From the NCBI RefSeq assembly GCF_024713975.1, contig NC_091102.1, positions 7,383,001-7,447,000 of the forward strand: DNA of 64,000 bases, written 5' to 3'. The DNA comes from Paralichthys olivaceus. Taxonomy: Eukaryota; Chordata; Actinopteri; Pleuronectiformes; Paralichthyidae. Below, piece after piece: positions 13,431-24,300 of this stretch. The notes below the pieces were generated by a model. That model did no database searches. It was not told the origin of the DNA and saw only the letters and a program-made list of their open reading frames with translations. Made by a program: the position numbers and the translations under genes. Numbering within the stretch: the first letter of the stretch is position 1; every line of letters begins with the position of its first letter.

Positions 13431-14399
13431 TTTTAGTGTCCTGGCTGCACTCCCTCAATCCCAGACTGACTAACCTAAAGCGAAGGAGCATCTCCAGAGA
13501 GCTCAAGAGGAAGATGGAGTGAATGCAGCTCCACCTGTGTCTGTATGTGTATGTGCAGAGAGAGCAAAAGAGAAAAGGGACAAAGTACAATTTTTCTGTA
13601 CACTTAAGAAGCACTTGTAAGCTTACTGGCAGCTCTGTTGTATTGATCAGCTAATTTAATTATTTGATCCTGCATTAAACACACATACAGACAGGGACGT
13701 GATGGATCACAGCATCAGAAAGCTTTTACTTTCTTTGTGTTGATAAACCACGGAGGACAACTTCTCAAAAACCTGATTATTGACCTTAATTCAATGTTAT
13801 TTCTTCACTGTAAAAGGGTTTTTCTTGGGGAGAGTTTTGCTTTGTCCGGACTGAGAGGTAAACATCAAGGTTGTATGCTGTACAGATGTCTCTTGAGGCA
13901 AATTAGGAATATCAAAATGACATGTTCAAATATGCAAACAATCAGATCATCACCAGTCAAAGTAAAGGGCAAGATCTTTAAAAGCATTTTTTATTTATGG
14001 AACAGTGTCAAATAAACTTTTCCGATGTCTTACTTGTTCTTTTAGATCAAATGAATGAACTAGAATGGCACTCAGTAAAGGAAACACCTACACCAAGGGC
14101 CCTTTTGAAACCACATATAAACTCACTACATTCAGATCTTGTTGAATCTTGCAATGTTACTTAAGTGGAAAAAATGCGTGTGTGGGAGGTCTCGCCGGTT
14201 GTGTGTGGGGTTATCGATTACTATACCACCACCCATCTTGTCCAATCGCAGTGAACACCCGAGCCTCTCATTAATCAGTAATGACTCTAACAGTGGATGG
14301 AAAGAATACACGATAACCAGATTATAAAATAACATGTATTTCTGTTGGTGAAATTATACTCTTTGATTATGCTAAGGCTCTCTGCATGTGGTGTAAGTC
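13431..14399. other. Intergenic with a short repeat fragment
   Basis: No coding exon was recognised. CTAGAATGGCACTCAGTAAAGG at 14061-14082 is the reverse-oriented 3' end of the dispersed family described at 10741. It is flanked by unique AT-rich sequence. Confidence 0.45.
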
Positions 14400-14770
14400 A
14401 ATAATCACTAAAGCAATTAACTCTACTGATCTTTTCAGTAACACCTGCAGCGGGGGGCTCAATCACATGTTTTTTCCAGAGCAAAACCAGGAACAATTTC
14501 AATACTGCTAATTGTCTTGTTATGTGGTCTTTTTACTGTAAATTCACAGCCTCGTCCCATCTCCAGTCGCTCCAGTATTGTGTGCCTCTTGCCTTTATCA
14601 ATCTGCTGCAGCCTGGAACAAAGACCTTCGTGTTCAAACAGCAATTACTCTCTCATCTTCAAGAGGCATCAGCACAGGCATAATTGGATTTAAATGAACC
14701 CCCAATTTTCCCTTTGTTTCAGCAAATAATATGCGCAGCTTTTTAATTAAGATCCGATACAAGCCTGATG
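14400..14770. promoter_or_regulatory. Candidate conserved noncoding element
   Basis: A repeat-free stretch carries several homeodomain-type cores (AGCAATTAACTC, CTGCTAATTG, GGCATAATTGG), a TTTGTTTCAGCAAATAATATGC block and ATTTAAATGAAC. The density of TAAT/ATTA cores together with moderate GC content is characteristic of enhancers around neural transcription-factor genes. No open frame here resembles a known protein. Confidence 0.35.
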
Positions 14771-15077
14771 TGTGGAGGGTCTGGAGTTGCTTTCATGTCC
14801 TGCTCTACAAGTACAGGTTTGGGCCTGCGTGGTGGACAGCAGCGTTTGCCTCAGTGGGACATTGTGTGTGTGTGTGTGGTGGGGGGTGCTGTCTAAGAGA
14901 AGTGGATCAGTTAATTAGAGCAGCTTTAATGTGATTGATCAACTTCTTTCAAAAATCTAAGGCTGCAAGAGGTTATTGTCTTTTATCATATATCAATCCA
15001 TTTTTACTATTGTTAGCCTCTGTTGCTCTTTCTGGGGTTTCTTCCTTTTGCCTCTGTTAAAGGCCATATATGCTTTT

Positions 15078-15420
15078 TTATTACCTCCACCGAGGCAACC
15101 CCAATGAGGATTTGGTGGCTTGTTTGTCAGCAGGATTACACAAAAACTACTGAACGGATTTCCATGAAACTTGGTGGAAGGATAGGAATTGGGCCGAGAA
15201 AGAACTCATCCAGACAAATGGGCAGATTTTGACATTTTCATCAATTTCCCAAGGAATAATTCCTGGGTCCTGAAGAAAAAAACTAATTACTGTGGTAACT
15301 GTATCTCTTCTTCCTTAGGAATAGTTGAAAAAGTGTTCACTCCCAACAGCCTTTTTAACATGTGTTAAACAGATGCTCGAGCATTGAAAAGAATATTGTG
15401 CCTTTGGCATAGGTGGTACA
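15078..15420 (+). repeat. Dispersed fish repeat, copy 2
   Basis: It carries the ordered blocks ATTACCTCCACCGAGG, AGCAGGATTACACAAAAACTACTG, AACGGATTTCCATGAAACTT, CAATTTCCCAAGGAATAATTCCTGG and a degraded 3' part with CCCAACAGCC. The 5' half is better preserved than in copy 1, which helps define the family's internal sequence. There is no open reading frame of note. Confidence 0.75.
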
Positions 15421-16434
15421 GACAGAGGGAAATGTGCTGAGTCTGGAAGCAGAGGTGTCAACCTTTAAACTTGGACTCTACAATGACAGTTCCGATCGTT
15501 CGACTTCAGCTGGCAAACGTTCCCTCAATGGCTTTGTATAGTTTGATTGACTAATTGATTGATCTGCCGCTCGCGTAGAGTACGCAGGAAGTCATCAGTC
15601 AGCCATGAATCATTCAACCTTTGACTCCATTTCTTTGAGTCACCTTTTGCTGATCACTTAAAATTCAGGAGCAGACAAATGATGCACTAAATTTCAAATT
15701 ACACTTGGGATTTTTCTTTTGATATTATTATTGCATTTTCACCAGTTTGTCTGTAAAAGTTAAATGCTGTTTATAAAGCCACACAAGGTCCACTATAGTA
15801 TTAAGTTTAAAGTATGTATTGAATTTTCCTGTGCTTCAGGGAATTAGCAGAAGAAATAATGGTGGATGATTGAAGAGAAGGGAAATCATCTTTTCATTTG
15901 CTGATAGCAGAACCTTCTTTTTCTGTCACTTCGCTTGCAGTTAGGTCATTTCCATTACTGCGACTGAGACTTTGAAAGATAATTAGAAAGTGCCGAATCG
16001 AATATGTGTTCACACTCCTCTTCTAATATGTAATTTTCTTTTTTGAGAAGGAGGAGGAAATATTCAGTTCAGCTAGGAAGATGTTAGCCTGACTGCACAT
16101 GTTAAGCAGTGTCAAAATTTGCTGTTTTATATCATGGGGATGTTTATTCGTATTCAAAGGTCAAAACTCCATTAATGTAATGGATTTTAAGAGCAAACAC
16201 AATAACAAGTACCATCAAATACCATCCTTGTGTGTATATAATTGCGAGTGGTGAAGAGGAGCTTTAGGTTTGTTGTTGCAATGATGGTGTGGAGTTCCAG
16301 CTGAAACTGTGTATGTCAAGAGACTGATGGAGAGTGAATGGAGCTGTGAGACTTCTCAATCCTCCTCTCTCCTCTTTCTTTTCAAGTCCACAGAATTTGG
16401 CTCTTATTCCATAAGGTAAAGTCAAACAGTTCCA
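15421..16434. other. Intergenic, no gene recognised
   Basis: No exon, RNA gene or repeat family was recognised in this AT-rich stretch. Confidence 0.5.
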
Positions 16435-16610
16435 TGCGGTTTGTGAGTGAATTAATCATGATGATTAATTGGCTTTCAAGTTAAATATCCAGTGAGCGAT
16501 GTCAGGCTGCCAGACATCAGGAGCAAATTGACAGGCCTTTAAGGAGAAGCAGATTGATTTACACAGCAGCTAATGAATCCCCCTCTATTCAGAAGGGGAG
16601 GAAAGGTAAA
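16435..16610. promoter_or_regulatory. Candidate conserved element with a 21-base homeodomain palindrome
   Basis: Positions 16450-16470 form an exact palindrome: arms AATTAATCAT and ATGATTAATT around a single G. Each arm holds a TTAATCAT/ATGATTAA homeodomain-type core. It is followed by GGCTTTCAAGTTAAATATCC, repeat-free sequence with CCAGACATCAGGAGCAAATTGACAGG and a CAGCTAATGAATCC block. The arrangement suggests a site for a homeodomain dimer inside an enhancer, which is inference. Confidence 0.4.
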
Positions 16611-17346
16611 CAAGTCTTTTCTTTCTCTTCCTCCCATCTGCCTTGTTCGAGTACACTTTAGTCTCGGTATTGAACTCTAACCTGGTTTTGAGACTCTGAG
16701 ACTATTGATAAATTCCCTCTTCTAATGCTTTTCCACAACAGTATAACAGCTGAGAGGAAATGCATCTGTTAAAGCTGCTCTGTGTGAAAATACTTAGTAT
16801 TTACATCAGTTGTATAGCTATCAGAATATATACTCATGCTGTACAGTTGATCTATGGACATGTGGTTTTTCACTTATAACTCAACAGTTATTGGAAACTC
16901 GGCAGACATCCATGACCAAAGATGATGAACCCTATTAAATGTGGAGATTTCTGACTTTTCACTTATCACCACAATGAGATTCATATTTGTGGTTTTGACT
17001 ATTGTTTGGAATATCTTGAAATTTGATAGACACAGTGTATATACAGTGTGTTCATGGTGTCCAGAGGATTCATTCTTTCAATGACTGTGGTGTTTCACTG
17101 ATTTTTCCATTAGCAGCACTACCAGGTCAAAGTTTTCAATCTACTGGATGGAGAGCCACCAAAGTTAGCACATTCTTGGTTTTCAGGGAATTAATCCTTC
17201 TTGAGGATGTGGTTGACTTGGTAAAGATTGATTGCCATCATCATTATTAGATCAACATTATCCCAGTACCTGCAGAACTACAAACAACTCAACAACTCAT
17301 GAACTCTGTGTATTTCTAATTAGCTAAATATGCTTATCTAACTCAG

Positions 17347-17366
17347 ATGGTGACCATGGTCACCAT
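17347..17366. promoter_or_regulatory. Perfect 20-base palindrome (TGACC/GGTCA type)
   Basis: ATGGTGACCATGGTCACCAT is identical to its reverse complement. It contains TGACCA and TGGTCA in everted arrangement without spacer, related to nuclear-receptor half-sites, with a CCATGG centre. It could be a dimer-binding site or a chance palindrome. Confidence 0.35.
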
Positions 17367-17386
17367 TACACCTGCTAATTATCATT

Positions 17387-17408
17387 TATATATATATATA
17401 TATATATA
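17387..17408. repeat. TA dinucleotide microsatellite
   Basis: Eleven consecutive TA units are followed by a degenerate ATATCATATATATC tail. Confidence 0.9.
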
Positions 17409-18224
17409 CCATATCATATATATCAAACCCAGAGAGACATTTTCTAGAGTTCAAGCTGTGGGACACAAATCGTTGTACTTTATTAGGGCTTAGATAGAGT
17501 TCTGAAAATGACATGTTTTGAATTTTGATATTGTTGTATCACAGATGAAGATGGAGAGTGTTGTGTTTGCAGTGTATGTCTATTTAATAGTACTTATCTA
17601 TAATTAATCTGGAGATTATCCGCTTCATATACGCAGATTTCATGGTGGCAGCGGAAGAATTGAAGGAGCCACTCAGGGTCAAAGTAGTTGACTTTAGGGT
17701 AACCTGTGAGATGCACATGTTTGTCTTTTTAATGTGTAATCTGAATAAACCAGTAAATCCTTTAAATGAACTATAAATTATTATTTACTGTATTTTTATC
17801 AAGTTGAGACAAAAACACTGTCAGTGATTTATTAATCAAAATCATTTTGAGAAAATTTTAATTGTATTGTTTTTTTATATTACATTAGCTTTTCAAAATG
17901 CATTGAATCCTCAACCAACCACAACCCAATGTTAAATGTTTCAACATAATTCTGCTGACAAGAATACAAATGTGTAGAGGTTTGAGGGTTTGGCCATAAA
18001 GTAATTGTTTAATTAAATGTTCTGAAAAGTCTTATTAAATGTTATCGGTCTGTAAATTATATTTAAATATCGAATTAGTATTTGTCTACTGATGAGGTTT
18101 ATAACATAGATTCAGAACTAACCCACTCTGTCATCAGCTGTTGAAGTTGAATATTAGTTCTTCATCTTTACATTAAATGAATGTCATTGACGTTGTTTTC
18201 ACAGACTCCTCTGTAAACCATGAA

Positions 18225-18390
18225 GCTGATGCTTTCTTCTTTCAGTTCTGCCATTGAAGGAGACAACATGGTTTTTTTTGCACCCGGAAACCAATGCGGC
18301 CAGGTGTTTGCGGCAACTATTCCTCACAATGAACTAATTTATGGAGATAGACAAGACAAAGGTTCCATCTCAGCGCTGGTAGGTTTTTTT
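18225..18390. promoter_or_regulatory. Candidate conserved noncoding element with SOX/POU-like motifs
   Basis: An island of non-repetitive sequence contains CTCACAATGAACTAATTTATGG and GACAAAGGTTCC (SOX-type cores) and GGAAACCAATGCGG. It sits between a polypyrimidine-AG (18245) and CAGCGCTG/GTAGG (18378), so it could also be read as an exon. The predicted protein matches no family I know, so I favour a noncoding element. Confidence 0.3.
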
Positions 18391-21300
18391 TATTTTTATA
18401 ATCTCATTATACAGGCAGTTGAGATGTTCAAAAACTTTCATCACAGCAGGAGCTCAGACAACAGGATCAGTCTGAAGCAGAGTGAGGGTCACGTCTGGCT
18501 GATGTAAAGACGAACTTACAGACAGTAATCTGATGTATATTTATGCTACATCTCACGACAACAGATAAGAGTCGGGGCATGCTGACAGAAGCATATTCTC
18601 TTTTGTATCTATAAGTAAATAACTGTTGGCTGGATCAAATTTATAAAGCAGCTGTCTGAAGTAACATTCAGTCTTTAAAAAAACACAGGAACAATAAAAT
18701 GTTCTGGTACAACAAGGAGCTCTACTGTAAATGTTCAGACAGTTCAGGTTTATCTTTTGTTTTTTCATTCAAAGCTTTTGTCCATCGATCACGGTCTGTG
18801 CAGACAATGTGAGTCGAGTCTGGTGTCTTATTGTCTAAGACTTTAATAGAAGTTTTCTCTTGGTTCTTTTTGTTTGCTATAACTTATGTATATTTCTGTT
18901 CTTGTAGGAGCAGCTTAATTCTTATGAGACCGTAAAATGCTTCTTGTTTACTTAACTTTTTCCATTTTGTAATATACATACATGTTCTACAGAGCAGGTT
19001 AGATAAGACTGTGGTCAATGCAAGACAGGATTAACGTGCTGAAGGTATGAGGGGAAATTAGGCTTCTGGTTCTGTGAATCTCTTCAAATCAAGATTTCAA
19101 GATTAGGTAATGAAGTTTAAACATAATTTTAAGTCATAATCTTTAAATCAGTTGTCGCTTTAGAGGTGATGATTTATGTAAATCTAAACAAACATTCTGA
19201 GCCTTTTTGTGCTCCAAAGTTGTCCTTCTAAAAGCCTGTAGAGCTTTCAAACATGCACTGACACCCTGGACTGGTCCAGACATAACCCAGGAGAGCTGGA
19301 ACTAAGAATACCAATGTCCAAATCAGATAGATCAGACATTGCAATAAACCGATTTTAACTTGCCGATTCCATTGTTCAAAGTCCTAATGTCTAAGTGAGT
19401 CCATGTGTGAAAGGAGCAGGTCATTGTCGGCAGAATTCACAAAGCGAGGCGGCATGTTAATGGCTGAAGAAATGTATGCGTGCTATATTCTGGTGCTTTC
19501 AAGTACCTTAGCCTGTTTATATGTTTTTAACAATTGATACCCTGTCTCATAACTGTGCACGTTTGTGGAGCTCTATTTACTGACAGAGGGAGGTGAAGAT
19601 AAAATGTTGAATAAAAGCTAACAGGTTACAAATGTTTCCTTCATTTTGAACTCTGTAACTCTACTCGCTGAAAGGTCTGAATGGTTCAAAATGAATTACT
19701 GAGAATTTGTGTGTTTACGTTGAACTTTCTCTGTCATCTCTTCTTGGTAGGAACAGTTATTGATTGGATTAGCGGTGACCAAAGTAACGGTTGTCCTCCC
19801 GTGTTGTTTTCTTTAATATTGTGCCGTTCAAACTCATAATTTCCTCGCTGGTGTTGGAAGGTCATGGCTGGTGAAAAGCACAAGTACTAGATGTGTTTTG
19901 ATGTTCAGTGCTACCTTTTCCCTCTCTGTAACCCCCTGAGCCCCTCTGATCTACTCTTCAGCTCATTAAAACACCCTCTCCACCTCCACATTAGCATCAG
20001 AGTCATGGTCAGACTGCTTTGTGTTATAAGGGAGGAAAACAATATCAATAACAACAACAAAAACAATAGTAGCCTTTGGTCCGGGGAGGAGAGGAGAGAA
20101 AAAAGGTCTTTGATAATGTACATCAAAGTGAGATGCTGAAGTGGGCTGTGGTTTCACTGCGTGCATGCCAAGGTCGTCTCTGATCCTGCATGCGGTGTTA
20201 GCGCTCGGGTCTGATGACGCAAGGTGAGTTGCTGGATCTGCAGGACATTTCCTCAAGGAAGAGAATTCAAACCTTGCAACCAACAAAGCCTTGTCATAGG
20301 TTAAAGATGTGCTCCTTGATTGACGTTGATTTCCTGTATCTGCCTCCTGGTGCATAATGTTTGTGTTAGTCTGAAAGCCTTGGGAATGTAGAATTGTTTG
20401 CAGTTAATATAACGTTTGAGAGCTCAGTCACTATGAATCTCTGTACAATGTAAAACTGGCACCTGTGCTGAAAAGTACAAAAGCCCCTATAGACTTTGGT
20501 GGATTCATACAAATACAGATGGAAGATCACTGGCCTCCATCTAGCCTCGTGTGGATCTGTAATTCTGGGGGTGATTTGTGCTTAGGGTGAACAGTTGTTT
20601 TCTACTCTGTAAAACAACTGTTTCCCAATTTTGTAATGGTAATGTAATCATCGCCTGGATTATGTTCAGAGGATTTTGTAAAATGAATGAATGAAATTGT
20701 ATATTTATAAATGGCAGCAGTACAGAGAACACACATGTCATACTCAAGACTGGGGTCCTTATTCAGAGGCCTGTCAGACTGAGGCAACAAAAGCACTTTG
20801 GTTAAAGTCAGGGAAAGATTAATGGCTTTTTGTGGTTAAATGTGAATGAACACGTTGTGTCTGAAGTCACTGTGAACTTTTTAAGAAAACCATAATCTTT
20901 CCCTAACGTTAAGCATACCCTGCCAATGCCCAAACATGTCCATCACAAAGTTTAATAATGCTGTATTTGTTACAAGTCGACAGTGTTTAGCATGATTATG
21001 TACTTTTGGCAGAAAACAAATTGTCCATGAAAAATACACTCTTACATTCATTATCAAATTAAAGCCATCTTCATCAGTAGGTAATTTACTCGCTGTTGTA
21101 AATGTAAAGAACGATTGTTCATTCCTGTCCTTGAACTATCAGTTTGATCAAAAGATCTCAAATCAACCTCCACTTTCTAGCATTTTCAGTTTTTAATCGT
21201 TTTTCACAGACTCAATTTTGGGGATTTTTTTCTCAGAGAAATTGATCTGTCGAAAAAAAGTTTACGTTTAAAATATAGCTTAATGATCTATAAATGATTT

Positions 21301-24119
21301 TGTAAACATTAATAAAAACATAAGGAACAACTTGCCTCTTTGTACAGATAAGCATGGCTCATAGAAAGTGGGCCTAAACATAACTGAACAAAGACAGTTA
21401 ATAGTGCAAAGGGTTAATAGTTCTTTTTCTTCCATACATGTGTGAACTTTGCAGTAACACATCCACAAAAAGATAGGTGTTTTTATCTTTCATAATATAT
21501 TCCATGTTGTCCTTCATTAAAAAGCAAAATGTGTAATTTGAAATGACTGAAATTTTAAACGAACTGAAACCATAAATATCCTCCTCTCTCTCCTCCCTCT
21601 GGGAGCATGTGGTGGGAGTTGTAGCTCATGAAGTGTGCAGTGTTGATGTGAAACTCTCCTCACTGTGCAGTGAATAAGTGTTAATTTCCAAAGCGGCATG
21701 ACATCATTAACCTGCTGTGTTTAAAAGTATTCACTGTATTTATTTAATTAGATGTCACTGTAAGGTGTCTTGATTGACGTCTTGGCTGATCCACACAGTC
21801 CTACTCTGTGCCGAAACCTTTGCGGTAACACTGACATGTTCTTTTGTTACGCTGTTCTCAAAGTGCTCAAACAAGTCATTATAAATTCTTCCACTTCTCA
21901 TCAGCCTGCTGAATAATCACAGGTTTGTTTTTATTTATAACTGGTGTAAACACTGTGAGCCTCTTTGTACACTGTCGTTAATGGAAATGCAACAGACAAA
22001 AAGGTAAATGATACAGTGATTATCCATGGTTGGATATTCCTAATAAATTCCAAATACTTTATTATACCTGCTATGCAAATCTAATCCATGATCTCCAGGA
22101 ACAACAGTGTAACAGGACCACAGGATCATGAATCAAAATGCCACAACCCATTCTGCCACTTGTATCAGGGGTCACTTAATATTTCAGTATCTGATACTTC
22201 CTTCTTTTCCTCCAAACCCACCTGAGAAATCATCTTAACTACAGAGAGCCTTTATGAGTATGTGGACCTCAGAGAAATCTGTCCATTCATGAAAGGCTCA
22301 GGGCCAGCCAGACCTAGCCAGACCAGCCCTTCAGGGACACCCGCTGTTTGACTTGGCTCGTGACTGTGCACGGGTACAGGGCTACAGTTGTCCGTAGCCA
22401 CAGGCTGCAGAGCTGCAGGTATTTCCTGACTAAATTTCTCTGTCATACTGTTTGCAGCCGTAGACTAAGGACGGCAGGGGAACTTTAGAGAGAACGTGGA
22501 TAAAATGCTATTAGATGCCAGTGTGGGAGGACACAAATACAAAAACAAACTTAGTCACAATTTATTTTTCTTAAATTTCTCTTTCAGTTCATGAGCTTTG
22601 GTTGAAGCTAAAAGGAAATTAAAAACTAAAAGACTTCCTTTTCTTTAATCCAACATCCATATCTTATTTTTTGCAGCTATATAAGCACAGTATTTTTTTG
22701 GTGGTAAAGGCCTTGAATTTATCTGAATGCGCTGAAGCCCAAGAGTCTAATCTTTTCTGAATTCCCTCTGTTTTTCCTCTGTTATGACCCAGATGTTGCT
22801 CTCCCATGTTGGTTTGGGAATACATATTCATCATAGACTTTATGCCACCGTTTCGAGAACATCTTTCACCATTATGTAAATGCATATAGACACTTGGAAA
22901 ATTTCAGTGCCTGCACACCTGCAAGCACCTGGACACAGACACAAACACACATGCACACACACAGACACACATTGAAAAAGAGATGAGCGATGTCTTTGTA
23001 AAATTTCCCTGCTGTATTTTCTGTGTGTTCTATTCCTTGTCACTTTGGCCCCTCTCAAATGATCCGTTGGGATTAATGAATGTAATTTTCACACATTATC
23101 TTCACCCTGCTTATACTGGGCCAGCCCACAACAGTGTTTAACAAGTGCATCTGTCCATTAGGTATCATCAGCAAAGTCGCAGCAGGGTTTGTAAGTGGCA
23201 GTTGTTCCAGTGTTGTAAACACAACTGTCCTCTTCCTTTCCTCTCCTGGCTGAGAGCATCCTTCTGCTGAGTAATTCCACCACATCAAGTGCATGAGAAA
23301 TGGGTGTTTTGTCTCGGCGAACTTCTCATGCCAGATGAATCATCTTTAAACTCGGTTATTGAATGAAATGTCACATCAAAGTGCAATAAGACACATGTTG
23401 GAACCTCAGAGATGTCGTCTGACTTTAAATTTGAATATAATTGGTCATGTGTGTCTCATATTTTCAGTCCATGTGAATGGGGGAATTTTGGAAATGGATA
23501 CATTTTGATCATTTCCCCTCCGTATCCTCTGTTTTCCCACTCTCTCTGTAGCCCGACTACCACCGCACTTTGTCTCTCCTCATTCTCTCGCTCTCATCTC
23601 CGCGGCCGCCTCTGCTTCTGATTTAAACACACAGCGGGGGGTTGTGGGTAGAGGCTCACGCTGTGAAGGATCCCTCTGACTCAGGGAGAGCTGAAGGTCA
23701 AACACACTCATGATCAGAACCACGAGATGACATGGAAGAGGTGGAATAGAAAGAGTGCGGGATGGAATCCATGGAGATGTGTTCTGTTCTCTCAGCGGTG
23801 TGCAGTTCATTCTGTAAACACCACAACGCTTGGTCTCACAGTGGAGGGAGCGTCACAACAGATTTATTAATAAATCAATGAGAAAGATTTCTAGTGTTCA
23901 ACATCACCTGATAACAACTTAAACACATAAAGACTAAGATCTTTTCTCGTCTCTGCAGAGAATATAGAGTAGTAAACTTAGCTGTGGCGATACCAGCAAG
24001 AACACTATTATCTTTGCAAGTTAATTTTGTTTTGTCTGCTGGTTTAGTTTTTTTTCTCGCTTCTTAATTAGTGAGACCCTTGACTGACAAAGCAAACAGA
24101 TCTGCAACAAGAGCATGAA
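18391..24119. other. Intergenic, no gene recognised
   Basis: No coding exon was recognised over 5.7 kb on either strand. An exact POU octamer ATGCAAAT occurs at 22073-22080. The stretch is mostly AT-rich, with short AAC/ATA simple runs around 20045-20065. Open frames up to 129 codons exist on the minus strand but lack recognisable domains. Confidence 0.5.
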
Positions 24120-24300
24120 CACGAGAAAAATCATCTGTTTCTTTGAATGGAAAAACTCCTGGAGCCCAGATGAAGCTTTTCCTTTTTCTCCTTTGCATTT
24201 TTTTTTTGTTGGAAGCATTTGCATATTTCAAAAGTCTACCAAAGAAAATAGCCCAGGGGCAGAAATGGCCGATCTGCATATTGAAGACTCAACAGAGGAG
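24120..24300. promoter_or_regulatory. Candidate POU-responsive element upstream of pou3f3
   Basis: An exact octamer in reverse orientation, ATTTGCAT, lies at 24217-24224. It is flanked by CTCCTTTGCATTTTTTTTTTG (24189-24209, a second octamer-like site next to a SOX-type CTTTG) and ATCTGCATATTGAAG. Three TGCAT-containing sites occur within about 90 bases, 3.1 kb upstream of the pou3f3 start codon, which makes autoregulation by POU3F proteins a natural hypothesis. Confidence 0.4.

Larger units (their letters stand above)
16611..18219. other. Intergenic with a palindrome and a TA microsatellite
   Basis: No coding exon was recognised. The stretch includes an exact 20-base palindrome at 17347-17366 and a TA dinucleotide run at 17387-17408. 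The rest is AT-rich. Confidence 0.5.

Noticed and set aside
18220-18507. 95-codon frame bounded by splice-like AG and GT
   Set aside because: The peptide is like no known family and the segment looks more like a noncoding element, so I did not call a gene.
19966-20355. 129-codon open frame on -
   Set aside because: No recognisable domain and low-complexity stretches (Leu-Leu-Leu, Val-Val-Val). Treated as chance.
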